Assembly (NCBI GenBank): GCA_900766245.1
Contig: CAAFUR010000035.1
Location: 46,106 to 110,105 of the forward strand
Source of the DNA: Veillonellaceae bacterium
Lineage (GTDB): Bacteria > Bacillota > Negativicutes > Veillonellales > Veillonellaceae
Length of the DNA stretch: 64,000 nt
Direction of reading: 5' to 3'
Positions within the stretch are counted from its first letter, which is position 1. Every line of letters starts with the position of its first letter. The position numbers and the translations under genes were made by a program. Shown piece by piece: positions 45,111 through 54,513 of this stretch. The notes beneath the pieces were generated by a model. That model was not told the DNA's origin, searched no databases, and saw only the letters and a program-made list of their open reading frames with translations.

Positions 45111-45983
45111 TTATGCGGTTCTGAAGCTGCCGTGTTTCACAACAGGTTTGCCTTCTCCTGTTTCACGTTGACGCAAAGTGCGACGTTCAGCACTACGAAT
45201 CACTTGGGATAAATGTTTCACAAATAATTCTTGAATGTATGGATTTTCTCCTAAGCCTTCATTCCAAATAGAAACACCATATCCTTGTTGTCCTAACAAA
45301 GTAGCAATAGAATCAGATCGTTCGCCTCCTAAGTAATCCATTAAGTGAGCGGAGCCAATCAATGCCAAAGGCACCACTAATACTTCTTGATGATCTAAGC
45401 GTTCTAACAATGTCAATGCTTGTTTAAAGTTAGGGAACCCATTGGCTGTGAATACCACTACATTTTGCCCTGCTCCATACAAACATTTCAATTGTAACGC
45501 ACTATATTCCAATTGGTTTTGACCATTTGCCATGAGCAATACAGTTTTATTTAAGGCACGAATGTTAATGTGCTTAATGATTGCTTCTATAGTATCGGAG
45601 TAATCATCTGCATAATTTTTCACCCCTAAAGAGTTCAACAATGGTTTGCCTACTGTAGCATGCAAGCCACGATCGTGAGCTTCTTTCATCACTTCTTTAC
45701 GCATTTGTACATAACATTGATCCCATACTAATGCAAATGGCTGAACAAAAATCTCCGTTACCCCTGCAGTAGCCAAACTTTCAATAGCACCCGTTAAAGT
45801 AAATACGTTTGCCTCATATTTTTCATTCCATTTATCCACTAATGCATCCGATAAAAATACACGACGCACTTCTACACTTGGATACATTTCCTTAATCCGT
45901 CGTTCCATAGCTCCTACTGATGCTTCCACCGCATCTCCGTAGATAGATCCGAATGTTGCTAACACAATACCACGTTGATTCAT
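45111..45983 (-). CDS. CbiK-like protein with degenerate metal site
   Basis: 290 residues from ATG 45983 (MNQRGIVLATFGS) with GGAGG 5 bases upstream. Overall match to anaerobic cobaltochelatase CbiK: GIVLATFGSIYGDAVEASV, GLGENPYIQELFVKHLSQ (CbiK: GLGENPAIRAMFVAHL). In CbiK the active-site ligands are two His and one Glu; here the first His is Asn153 (MANGQ in place of MGHGA) and the Glu position reads Ala/Asn (FTANGF in place of VESYP), while His213 (GSAHLMDY) stays. Chelatase activity is doubtful. It stands alone, with its own terminator. Confidence 0.75.
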   Translation of the reverse strand: MNQRGIVLATFGSIYGDAVEASVGAMERRIKEMYPSVEVRRVFLSDALVDKWNEKYEANVFTLTGAIESLATAGVTEIFVQPFALVWDQCYVQMRKEVMKEAHDRGLHATVGKPLLNSLGVKNYADDYSDTIEAIIKHINIRALNKTVLLMANGQNQLEYSALQLKCLYGAGQNVVVFTANGFPNFKQALTLLERLDHQEVLVVPLALIGSAHLMDYLGGERSDSIATLLGQQGYGVSIWNEGLGENPYIQELFVKHLSQVIRSAERRTLRQRETGEGKPVVKHGSFRTA

Positions 45984-46115
45984 ATATGCCTCCATATTCA
46001 TTCCTTGTTTGTTGGGTTACATAAACACACTTCTTAATAACTATGATACGTCACGTTTTGTATTATGTCAATGATAATTTTTCTCATTTATTGAAATTGT
46101 TAGAAGATAGTAAAA

Positions 46116-46155
46116 AAGGTCTAACAATAGATAGTATTATCTATTATCAGACCTT
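46116..46155 (-). terminator. Terminator after the DnaA-N-like gene
   Basis: Minus strand AAGGTCT...AGACCTT with an inner ATAGATA/TATCTAT stem, followed by TTTTTT. It lies 17 bases after the stop at 46173. Confidence 0.85.
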
Positions 46156-46172
46156 AAATGATTAGCATATAC

Positions 46173-46487
46173 TTATGGTTGTGAGATAATTCGCGGTGCT
46201 GCTACCTTGAATACATCACGTAATAACGGCAAAAACCGCCCTTCAATTAGTGTTCGATTTCGTTCACTTTTTGTAATTAGCCATAACGCTGTCCCATTAT
46301 ATTTAATAGAAATTAAACTATTAATATATTGATCAAAATCGGATTGTCCCATTTTCTCACGCAATTCTAACAATAAAGAATGTAAGGGCTCCCCTTGATA
46401 CTCAGGGCGTTCCAATACTGGTGTAAATACTACTTCATACACAGAATCACTATATTGATTAGGACCTGCAGAACTTTGAAAATCCAT
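46173..46487 (-). CDS. Small protein resembling the DnaA N-terminal domain
   Basis: 104 residues, start ATG 46487 (MDFQSSAG) with GGAGGT upstream. Residues about 30-95 follow the DnaA domain I pattern: LHSLLLELREKMGQSDFDQY, then INSLISIKYNGTALWLITKS and ERNRTLIEGRFLPLLRDVF (in DnaA the pattern is leucines, an aromatic-Trp strand and a helix ending in a Leu/Ile cluster). No AAA+ or DNA-binding domain follows. Possible partner or decoy of DnaA or of a domain I binding protein. Similarity judged by eye. Confidence 0.5.
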   Translation of the reverse strand: MDFQSSAGPNQYSDSVYEVVFTPVLERPEYQGEPLHSLLLELREKMGQSDFDQYINSLISIKYNGTALWLITKSERNRTLIEGRFLPLLRDVFKVAAPRIISQP

Positions 46488-46591
46488 GAATGACCTCCTA
46501 TACACTATATGTACCTATATATGTATTAAACTAATGATACATTATATAACTATACACTTATAAACTATTTGCCCTCTACTACTATATCCAA

Positions 46592-47182
46592 TTAGTATCT
46601 TTCTTCTGGTTGAAATCGTTTCATATAGGCATGCATGAGTCGTCTATCCAGTCCTTTGTATACACGAACTACACCACGACGTAAAAGTTTATTATATAGA
46701 GCAGTTAAAATCCATACTAAAATGAAAGCCCCTAGTATGTCCCCAGGGTAATGATTCCCTACAAACACCCGAGAGATTCCTACTAAAATAGATCCATAGA
46801 CCATCCAGGTCCCCAAATTCCAACGATAGAATAAAATACCACAGGCAAGAGCCATAGTCCCTACCGCATGATCACTTGGGAAACTAGCATCTGCTGCATG
46901 ATTCACAATTAACACCACATTATGGTCCACAAATGGACGATTTTCATAGAACATAGATCCCAAGATAAAGCTACCGAGTAAGCAAATCACAAAAAGTACA
47001 CCTGTAGCAAAACTTTCACCACGTAGTTTAAAGTTCCGAGTACGGAAACCTTGCATATATAGCCCAGCTAATATAAAAATATAAATGTACGGTACAACTT
47101 TAGAAATGACTATCATTAGGGCATCTAATACAATACTCTGGTTAGCCATATCATTGATAAGCGAAAATAACCAATAATTCAT
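46592..47182 (-). CDS. PAP2-family phosphatase, undecaprenyl-pyrophosphatase-like
   Basis: 196 residues with about five membrane helices and the PAP2 motifs ENRPFVD (KxxxxxxRP variant), FPSDHAVG (PSGH variant) and SRVFVGNHYPGD. Enzymes with this pattern recycle undecaprenyl diphosphate (BcrC) or dephosphorylate lipid phosphates at the outer face of the inner membrane. The first motif lacks its Lys. It lies 173 bases downstream of ompM copy 1 and has its own terminator-free 3' end before 46487. Confidence 0.82.
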   Translation of the reverse strand: MNYWLFSLINDMANQSIVLDALMIVISKVVPYIYIFILAGLYMQGFRTRNFKLRGESFATGVLFVICLLGSFILGSMFYENRPFVDHNVVLIVNHAADASFPSDHAVGTMALACGILFYRWNLGTWMVYGSILVGISRVFVGNHYPGDILGAFILVWILTALYNKLLRRGVVRVYKGLDRRLMHAYMKRFQPEERY

Positions 47183-47310
47183 TATAACACCTTCCGTTTC
47201 CTAGAAATGAATATATTATGTCTTATTATATCATGTTCCTAGTAGATTGTAATGTGTTGATTATAAAGTATACATTGTAGATAAAAATATATATCTAAAT
47301 TATACACAAA

Positions 47311-47336
47311 AAAAGAACTCCCGAAGGAGTTCTTTT
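47311..47336 (-). terminator. Terminator of ompM copy 1
   Basis: Minus strand AAAAGAACTCC-TTCGG-GGAGTTCTTTT, with a run of T beyond. The same stem is used after the other two ompM genes. Confidence 0.9.
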
Positions 47337-47355
47337 CATATGTGTAACTATCAAA

Positions 47356-48594
47356 TTAGAATTTGTAGTTAAGTTCTGCACGGTAGGATTCTGGAGCCGC
47401 TTTGTATTCGTTTTTGTCTTTATCAAAAGATTTAGTATCGATAGTTGCGTATGCAGAAAGACCAACATTTTTAGCTACAGTGTAATCAACAGTTGCTAAT
47501 ACACCTTTTTGTCCATTGTTAACAAAGTTCCAAGTAGAGGACAATACAGGAGCAGCATTTTTCACATTAAAGTATTGAGCTTTCACACCCCAAGTACCTG
47601 CTTTAGCCATATCAGCTTCGCCATAACCTAAGCCTGCAGTCCAAGCCTCACCAGCTGCACCACTTTGCTCTGCACGAGCATATTCGCCACCAGCCCAAAC
47701 TTTGGAGCCAAGTTTAACATCTAAAGTTGCACCATGGAAGTCTTCTACAGGAGTTATAGTTTTTTCATTTTTGTGGAAATCAACATAATAACCTTTTACC
47801 GCTACTTTTTCAGTTGGCATATAATTCAATTGGTATACATTCACTTCATGGTTTTCTTTAGCTGTTTTAGCTTTTTTGAATGCAGAGTCTTTATCACCCT
47901 CTAAAATATAACCATAAGATACTGTAGCATTCAATTTATCTTTACCAACTGTTGCCACCGCACCTTCAAATGTATCATCATATGCAAGGCCATTACCAAT
48001 TGCTAAATCTTGACGACCTACTGTAGCTGTTGCATATTTACCGAAATTATGTTGTACATAGACGCGGTCAATACTAGTTTCTGGATTACCAGCTGCACCA
48101 AACTCTTTTTCACCAGCCAAACGTACAACAGCTTTAGTATTATCGTTTACTGTAGCTTCAAATTGTACACGGCCACGATAATCAAATTTAGAATCACGAG
48201 CATCGTTTGTACCTTCATATTTTAGACGAGCATCACCAGTGAATTTGAAGTTGCCTACTTTGTTTTCCAATGTAGAAACACGAACGCCCAAGTTATTCAA
48301 CTCAGTCGCGAATTCGTTAGCCAAACGGTTGATGATAGCATTTTGTTCAGCGTCAACACGATCTTGACGAGCCATAGCTTTTGCTACCATTTGAGCCATT
48401 TCGAAACGAGTGATGTTATGTTGGCCTTTGAAAGTGCCATCTGGGTAACCGTTAACGATACCTTGGGAAGCTAATTGGGATACTGCTTGGTATGCCCAAT
48501 CTTGTGGAGTTACGTCTGCAAATGGGTTTGCTGCGAATGCAGAAGTTACACCCAATACTGCTGTTGCAGCCAATACTGCTAAATGTTTTTTCAT
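47356..48594 (-). CDS. OmpM-type SLH-domain porin (copy 1)
   Basis: 412 residues. Signal peptide MKKHLAVLAATAVLGVTSAF, SLH domain (residues about 23-85, FADVTPQDWAYQAVSQL, GIVNGYPDGTFKGQ), coiled-coil stalk (about 90-120, NAIINRLANEFATELNNLGV), then a beta-barrel ending in AELNYKF. Such proteins tether the Negativicutes outer membrane to peptidoglycan by the SLH domain binding polyaminated peptidoglycan and form porin trimers. Start ATG 48594 has AGAGG upstream. It is the lowest of three tandem copies. Confidence 0.9.
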   Translation of the reverse strand: MKKHLAVLAATAVLGVTSAFAANPFADVTPQDWAYQAVSQLASQGIVNGYPDGTFKGQHNITRFEMAQMVAKAMARQDRVDAEQNAIINRLANEFATELNNLGVRVSTLENKVGNFKFTGDARLKYEGTNDARDSKFDYRGRVQFEATVNDNTKAVVRLAGEKEFGAAGNPETSIDRVYVQHNFGKYATATVGRQDLAIGNGLAYDDTFEGAVATVGKDKLNATVSYGYILEGDKDSAFKKAKTAKENHEVNVYQLNYMPTEKVAVKGYYVDFHKNEKTITPVEDFHGATLDVKLGSKVWAGGEYARAEQSGAAGEAWTAGLGYGEADMAKAGTWGVKAQYFNVKNAAPVLSSTWNFVNNGQKGVLATVDYTVAKNVGLSAYATIDTKSFDKDKNEYKAAPESYRAELNYKF

Positions 48595-48670
48595 GATAAT
48601 TACCTCTCAATGAAAAATAAAATAATATACATCGTCTCCTAAGCTTAGATAGATTTGAGCATATCATTAT

Positions 48671-48706
48671 ACTACTTTTCAATGGAGTGTCCACGTTTCC
48701 TCACAT
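48671..48706 (-). promoter_or_regulatory. Promoter and shared box upstream of ompM copy 1
   Basis: Minus strand TGGACA (48688-48693), 16 bases, TATAAT (48666-48671), embedded in GAGGAAACGTGGACACTCCA, a sequence repeated before the other ompM genes. The gap 48707-49049 beyond it is AT-rich and holds nothing else that I recognise. Confidence 0.55.
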
Positions 48707-49049
48707 ACTAGTAGATACATCGCTATCCTCTAATCTATATTATTCTTATTTGACTTGTGAATATCATAACACAACAACAGATAAAACTCAATACCCTTTT
48801 GTCGTTTTATTGCACGATATGTAGATTTTAATTAAGAATCACCTTCAAATACACTTAGTATCATTTAAAAAAATGAAACATAATATGGCTCTATACATAT
48901 TTTTTGTTCTATCATGTATTTTGGGGGATAGCAAAGAACTTTAATATAAAGGCTCTATAATAAATGTTAGGACTACTCTTATATGAGTAGCCCCAATATT
49001 TAATAAAGATCCTATACAAGAAGATTCTATAAACTTAAAAACAAACAAA

Positions 49050-49076
49050 AAAAGAACCCCCGAAGGAGTTCTTTTT
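49050..49076 (-). terminator. Terminator of ompM copy 2
   Basis: Minus strand AAAAAGAACTCC-TTCGG-GGGGTTCTTTT plus T run, a close copy of the terminator at 47311. Confidence 0.9.
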
Positions 49077-49094
49077 ATATGTTTAACTATCAAA

Positions 49095-50321
49095 TTAGAA
49101 TTTGTAGTTAAGTTCTGCACGGTAAGATTCAGCTTTCGCTTTATTGTCTTGACCTTTAGTGTCAATAGTAGCAGTAGCTGCAAGACCTACGTTTTTAGCT
49201 AGAGCATATTTAGCAGTTGTCACTACACCTTTTTGATCTTTTTTTACAAAAGTTAATGCAGAATCAACTACTGGCGCATCTTTTTTAATATCATAGTATT
49301 GACCTTTTACAGACCAAGTACCTTGTTTTGCCATGTTGTAGTTACCATAGCTTAAGCCAGCTGTCCAAGCTTCACCATTAGCACCTTGCGTTTCTGTTTT
49401 TACATATTCACCACCAGCCCAAACTTTGTTGCCAAGTTTAAGATCTAGGGATGCACCATATGCGTTGTCATTTAAAACACCTTCAGCACTTTCATGCGCT
49501 GCAGCATAGAAACCTTTTACAGCTACTTTTGCAGTAGGGTTATAGTTCAATTGATAAACTGTGAAGGAATGATTTTTCTCACGTGTTAAGTCGGAAACTT
49601 CTTTATCAGCTGCACCATATGTACCGCTTTGTAAGTAACCAAATGCAACAGATCCATTTAATTTATCTTTACCAGCTGTAGCCACTACACCTTCGAAAGC
49701 ACCATCAAATGCAAGACCACTACCTACTATTAAGTCTTGACGACCAGCAGCTACAGTTGCATATTTACCAAAGTTATGTTGTACATATACACGGTCGATA
49801 GCTGTACTAGGGTTACCAGCTTTACCAAATTCTTTGCTACCCATTAAACGTACTACTGCTTTCGTATTGTCGTTTACAGTTGCTTCGAATTTTACACGAC
49901 CACGGTAGTCGAATTTAGATTTACGAGCATCTTCTGTACCAGTGTAACGAAGACGAGCATCACCTGTGAATTTGAAGTTGCCCACTTTGTTTTCCAATGT
50001 AGCAACACGAACGCCTAAGTTATTCAACTCAGCGGAGAATTCGTTAGCTAAACGGTTGATGATTGCATTTTGTTCAGCATCAACACGATCTTGACGAACT
50101 AATGCTTTAGCAACCATTTGTGCCATTTCATAACGAGTGATGTTGTTTTGACCTTTGAAAGTGCCATCTGGGTAGCCGTTAACTACGCCTTGTGCTGCCA
50201 ATTGAGCAACCGCTTGGTATGCCCAATCTTGTGGAGTTACATCGGAGAATGGGTTTGCTGCGAATGCAGAAGTTACACCCAATACTGCTGTTGCAGCTAA
50301 TACTGCTAAATGTTTTTTCAT
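49095..50321 (-). CDS. OmpM-type SLH-domain porin (copy 2)
   Basis: 408 residues. The first 120 residues are almost the same as in copy 1 (SLH GVVNGYPDGTFKGQNNIT, stalk AEQNAIINRLANEFSAELNN). The barrel differs in its loops (LQSGTYGAADKEVSDLTREK, YAAAHESAEGVLN) and ends AELNYKF. Together with copies 1 and 3 it gives a family with constant peptidoglycan anchor and varied exterior. Confidence 0.9.
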   Translation of the reverse strand: MKKHLAVLAATAVLGVTSAFAANPFSDVTPQDWAYQAVAQLAAQGVVNGYPDGTFKGQNNITRYEMAQMVAKALVRQDRVDAEQNAIINRLANEFSAELNNLGVRVATLENKVGNFKFTGDARLRYTGTEDARKSKFDYRGRVKFEATVNDNTKAVVRLMGSKEFGKAGNPSTAIDRVYVQHNFGKYATVAAGRQDLIVGSGLAFDGAFEGVVATAGKDKLNGSVAFGYLQSGTYGAADKEVSDLTREKNHSFTVYQLNYNPTAKVAVKGFYAAAHESAEGVLNDNAYGASLDLKLGNKVWAGGEYVKTETQGANGEAWTAGLSYGNYNMAKQGTWSVKGQYYDIKKDAPVVDSALTFVKKDQKGVVTTAKYALAKNVGLAATATIDTKGQDNKAKAESYRAELNYKF

Positions 50322-50397
50322 GATAATTACCTCTCAATGAAAAATAAAATAATATACACCGTCTCATACATATAGCTTGACTGATTATATCACCGCA

Positions 50398-50433
50398 TTA
50401 CTTTTCATGGAGTGTCCTCGTTTCCTCACATAC
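50398..50433 (-). promoter_or_regulatory. Shared box upstream of ompM copy 2
   Basis: Minus strand GAGGAAACGAGGACACTCCA (50410-50429), near-identical to the box at copy 1. The -10 TATAAT (50384-50389) with TG one base in front lies downstream, but at a longer spacing, so the box is likely an operator or activator site. The 50434-50795 stretch is AT-rich and empty apart from that. Confidence 0.5.
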
Positions 50434-50795
50434 AGTAATGACATACCTATAATCTAAATCATAGCAAACATACTTGACTCGAAAGTATCATATCATAGGA
50501 TATCCATATAAAGCAAATACTTCCCAATAAATAAGCGTTTCGTTTATTTTCGCACGCAAAATATATATACTTTTAATAACCATATCTAACTATTTGCTAT
50601 AACATGTATTATTCCAATCTTTTCTTACAGCATTTTAGACCTTTAAAACTCCTAGATCGAGATAATAAATGAATACTTACTTAGCCCCAAGTTTCACTTA
50701 AATTGCAAATAAAAATTGAATATATTTACCCATACTTTTAACACACTACCTAAGTATATGGAGCAATCCTATTTACAATCTATCATTTATCATAT

Positions 50796-50825
50796 AAAAA
50801 AGAACTCCCGAAGGAGTTCTTTTTT
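50796..50825 (-). terminator. Terminator of ompM copy 3
   Basis: Minus strand AAAAAAGAACTCC-TTCGG-GAGTTCTTTTTT, a close copy of the terminators at 47311 and 49050. Confidence 0.9.
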
Positions 50826-50841
50826 ATAATTAACTTTCAAA

Positions 50842-52188
50842 TTAGAATTTGTAGTTAAGGTCTGCACGGTAGTAGTCAGGTAATTCATAACCATCAAGAT
50901 GTTTACCACGTAATTGTGCATATGCTGTTAAACCAACATTTTTAGCTACTGTATAGTTAACAGTTCCTAACCAACCTTTGAAGTCATCTGTAGAAGCTTT
51001 AGGTAATTTAGAGGATGGAATAGTTACAGGGCTCATTTCTCCATTACGGAAATATTGAGCTTTTACATTCCAAGAACCGGCTTTGGAGATATCGTATGCA
51101 CCGTAACCGATACCTGCAGTCCAAGCATTTCCTTCTTTACCGAAGGATTCGAATTTAGCGAATTCACCGCCAACCCAAATTTTATTATGAGCACCGAAAC
51201 GTGTATCTACAGCACCACCAAAGTAGTTTTCAGAGTTTTGACCATGGTCTTGTACATAGTAACCTTTTGCATCAACATGTTTACCTAATTTTGTATTTAC
51301 TTGGTAAACTGTTGTTTGGTAACGATCTTCACGGGAAAGGTTTTTGAAGTCACCACCAACCATGTAACCATGTGCTACTGTTGCATTTAATTTATCTTTA
51401 CCTACAGTTGCTTTTGCACCTTCAAATGCGCTGTCATAAGTTAAACCGCTACCGATTAAGATATCTTGACGACCTACGGAAGCAGTCGCGTATTTACCGA
51501 AGTTATGTTGTACATAGATACGATCTAAGGAAGCACCTACGCTGTCGTTAGAACCGAATTCTTTATCGCCTGTTGCTAAACGAACTACTGCTTTAGTGTT
51601 GTCGTTTACAGTAGCTTCGAATTGTACACGTGCACGGTAGTCAATTTTAGAACGTTTTTTTGTAACTGCTTTTACATTATCTTCATCTACTGCTAAAGAT
51701 TCATCGTTTACATCTACATCAGCTGCATCAGCTGCATCAACATCTGCTTCTTCAGCATCACCAAATGTAATATCATTTACATATGCATTTTCTACAGTAT
51801 TGGAACCTTGGTAACGAACACGTGCATCACCAGTGAATTTGAAGTTACCCACTTTGTTTTCCAATGTGGAAACACGAACACCTAAGTTGTTCAACTCAGC
51901 GGAGAATTCGTTAGCTAAACGGTTGATGATAGCGTTTTGTTCAGCGTCAACACGATCTTGACGAACTAAAGCTTTTGCTACCATTTGAGCCATTTCATAA
52001 CGAGTGATGTTTTGTTGGCCTTTGAATGTGCCATCTGGGTAACCGTTAACGATACCTTGGGAAGCCAATTGAGCTACTGCTTGGTATGCCCAATCTTGTG
52101 GAGTTACGTCGGAGAATGGGTTTGCTGCGAATGCAGAAGTAACACCCAATACTGCTGTTGCAGCTAATACTGCTAAATGTTTTTTCAT
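50842..52188 (-). CDS. OmpM-type SLH-domain porin (copy 3) with an acidic insert
   Basis: 448 residues. The N-terminal anchor and stalk match the other copies. After VRYQGSNTVEN a segment of about 50 residues is inserted that the others lack, made almost only of Asp, Glu, Ala and Val (GDAEEADVDAADAADVDVND), in the first strand-loop region of the barrel. The barrel ends ADLNYKF. The insert could be an exterior acidic loop or a metal- or cation-binding surface. Confidence 0.9.
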   Translation of the reverse strand: MKKHLAVLAATAVLGVTSAFAANPFSDVTPQDWAYQAVAQLASQGIVNGYPDGTFKGQQNITRYEMAQMVAKALVRQDRVDAEQNAIINRLANEFSAELNNLGVRVSTLENKVGNFKFTGDARVRYQGSNTVENAYVNDITFGDAEEADVDAADAADVDVNDESLAVDEDNVKAVTKKRSKIDYRARVQFEATVNDNTKAVVRLATGDKEFGSNDSVGASLDRIYVQHNFGKYATASVGRQDILIGSGLTYDSAFEGAKATVGKDKLNATVAHGYMVGGDFKNLSREDRYQTTVYQVNTKLGKHVDAKGYYVQDHGQNSENYFGGAVDTRFGAHNKIWVGGEFAKFESFGKEGNAWTAGIGYGAYDISKAGSWNVKAQYFRNGEMSPVTIPSSKLPKASTDDFKGWLGTVNYTVAKNVGLTAYAQLRGKHLDGYELPDYYRADLNYKF

Positions 52189-52279
52189 TGTTAGTACCTC
52201 TTACTAAAAACATAAAATTACTTAATCTTTTCTGAATCATATAACAAAATTTATTCTACATATACAATTCATCTTTATA

Positions 52280-52310
52280 TTTTTAATAGAGTCTCCATGT
52301 TCCCTCTAGT
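52280..52310 (-). promoter_or_regulatory. Diverged box upstream of ompM copy 3
   Basis: Minus strand AGAGGGAACATGGAGACTCTA matches the box at the other copies at about two positions in three, and lies at a similar distance from the ATG (about 95 bases). It supports shared control with weaker binding here. The stretch to 52482 is otherwise empty. Confidence 0.4.
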
Positions 52311-52482
52311 AATTTATATCTATGATTTATATATGTATTCTACAAAGTTTTGTTATATCCATTTACTTAAATGTATTGAAAAGACTTTTGTATGATACCA
52401 TAAATTTAAAGAAAGTACAACTATTTTTTTCGATATCCCTCTATGATGTCTAATACATTTTGTTTAAAACACCGATAATAAG

Positions 52483-54507
52483 CTATTTTCTCTCCTCCAA
52501 TTCCAACCAACGTAAAGTACTCATGTCCAACTCTTCTACCACTTGTTCTCGTTCTTTGATGGTACTTTCAATGGCTTCATAGTCACTACCCCCTTGAGCA
52601 ATCATAGCATCATAGGCTTTCACTAGACCTTCTAGTTCTGCAATGCGTAGTTCTAGTTGTTCAAGTTCTTTCATCTCCCCTAAGGTCAGTTTCTTTTTGC
52701 CACCTTCGTTGCTATCTATCGTGGTCGATACTATTTCTAGATTCATACTAGTATTCACATCTATGCCTGTATCACGTGATCGGTTTTGTACATCTCCACT
52801 TTCAGCATCCACTACGCACCCTTCATTGGCATGGTATTCCGCATCCTGCTTCCTAGAACCAGCGGATCCACCCTGCACCTGCACAGCATGACGTAGGACC
52901 CCACGTTTTGTATCACCACCCATGGCACTCGTTAGGTTCGTATCCACTTCATAATCAGAGTAACCACCATGGTATATCTCGATATGGCCTGCTCCAGTGA
53001 ATACAAAGAGTTTATCTACCACCCGGTCTAAGAAGTACCGATCATGACACACGGTGATGACAATACCGCTATAAGAATCTAAGAACTCTTCTAAGACTTC
53101 TAAGGTTGGAATATCTAAATCATTGGTAGGCTCATCTAGGAGTAGCACATTGGGGGCATCCATTAAGATGCGAAGTAAAAATAATCTTCGCTTTTCCCCA
53201 CCAGACAGTTTACGGATGGGCAAACCATGGTGGGATGGAGGAAATAAAAAGCGTTCCAATAATTGACCTGCACTTAAGGAACTGCCATCGGGCAAGTGCA
53301 AATACGAGCGATTTTCTCGAATATAGTCCAACACCCGTTGGTCCTCTTTAAAGGTCGGCAATTGTTGCGAGAAATATCCAATCCGAACTGTTTCTCCACG
53401 CCCCATAGTCCCACCTGTCGGTTCTAGGGACCCTTGGAATAGCTTCATCAACGTAGTCTTACCAATCCCATTAGGTCCTACCACACCAATTCGGTCATGA
53501 CGTACCATATGGTACGTAAAGTCTCTAATCACTTCTCGTCCTGTAGGATACGCAAAGGACAAGTGCTCTATATCAAAGATGGTATTTCCTAAGCGAGAGG
53601 CTAATACTACGGGATCCACAGTGCCTACTTTTTGTCGTTTTTCCATAGCTTTCAATTGCTCGAACCGTTGCAACCTTGCCTTTTGTTTTGTTGTACGCGC
53701 CTTTGCACCACGGCGCACCCATTGTAATTCACTGGCAATCAGTTTTCTGCGCTTTTCCTCAATGGCATCTAACTGTGCTTCTCGTTCTTCTTTCAAGGAT
53801 ACATAGGTTTCGTAAGTCTCTTGAAATTCATATATAGTCTGATTCGATAGTTCCCATATGGTGTTACATACGGCATCTAGGAAATATCTATCATGGGTGC
53901 TCAATAATACAGCCCCTTTTCTATCTTTTAAGTATAGTTCTAGCCATTCAATGGTGGCCTCATCCAAATGGTTCGTCGGTTCGTCAAGCAATAATAAATC
54001 ACAAGGATAGACCAAGGCTCTAGCTAATGCTAATCTTCGTCGTTGTCCCCCAGATAATGAGTTTGCTGGCCCATGTACATCATGAAAGCCAAGGCGTGTC
54101 AATATCATTTTTGCTTCTTGTTCTACAACCCAGCCATCTTCTTCATCCATGCGCGCTAATAATTTCATATACTGCGAGGATTCTGGGTCTTGTAAAGCTC
54201 TTTCAAAATCTCGAACCAGTGAAAGTTTAGGATGGTCTCCTAATAATACATTATCTAGCAAGGTACTACTTTCATCAATATACGGATCTTGTTCCAATCG
54301 ATGAATCGTAGCCTTCCCATTCCGTTCTATACTACCTGTATCTGGTTCTTGTGTTCCTTCCAACACCTGCAATAAAGTTGTTTTACCTGTCCCATTGACG
54401 CCAATTAAGCCAATGCGATGATGAGACGCTATGGTGACATTTACGTTTTTAAACAATAGCCGGGTGCCATACGATTTTTCTATATTTTGTAATGTTAAGA
54501 TGTTCAT
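52483..54507 (-). CDS. ABC-F ATPase (Uup/EttA-like)
   Basis: 674 residues, two ATPase domains without membrane helices. Walker A GVNGTGKTTL and GPNGIGKTTL, signatures LSGGQRRRL and LSGGEKRRL, Walker B LLLLDEPTNHLD and VLLLDEPTNDLD. Linker helices between the domains carry KARTTKQKARLQRFEQLKAM. A C-terminal coiled coil (ELEQLELRIAELEGLVKAYD) is typical of Uup. Between domain 2 and the coiled coil lies an unusual polar stretch of about 80 residues (LTSAMGGDTKRGVLRHAVQV). ABC-F proteins act on the ribosome E site or release stalled ribosomes. Confidence 0.9.
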   Translation of the reverse strand: MNILTLQNIEKSYGTRLLFKNVNVTIASHHRIGLIGVNGTGKTTLLQVLEGTQEPDTGSIERNGKATIHRLEQDPYIDESSTLLDNVLLGDHPKLSLVRDFERALQDPESSQYMKLLARMDEEDGWVVEQEAKMILTRLGFHDVHGPANSLSGGQRRRLALARALVYPCDLLLLDEPTNHLDEATIEWLELYLKDRKGAVLLSTHDRYFLDAVCNTIWELSNQTIYEFQETYETYVSLKEEREAQLDAIEEKRRKLIASELQWVRRGAKARTTKQKARLQRFEQLKAMEKRQKVGTVDPVVLASRLGNTIFDIEHLSFAYPTGREVIRDFTYHMVRHDRIGVVGPNGIGKTTLMKLFQGSLEPTGGTMGRGETVRIGYFSQQLPTFKEDQRVLDYIRENRSYLHLPDGSSLSAGQLLERFLFPPSHHGLPIRKLSGGEKRRLFLLRILMDAPNVLLLDEPTNDLDIPTLEVLEEFLDSYSGIVITVCHDRYFLDRVVDKLFVFTGAGHIEIYHGGYSDYEVDTNLTSAMGGDTKRGVLRHAVQVQGGSAGSRKQDAEYHANEGCVVDAESGDVQNRSRDTGIDVNTSMNLEIVSTTIDSNEGGKKKLTLGEMKELEQLELRIAELEGLVKAYDAMIAQGGSDYEAIESTIKEREQVVEELDMSTLRWLELEERK

Positions 54508-54513
54508 ACTCGT

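Noticed and set aside
47356..52188. The three ompM copies as an assembly error
   Set aside because: Barrels and intergenic sequences differ clearly, and copy 3 carries a unique insert, so they are separate genes.
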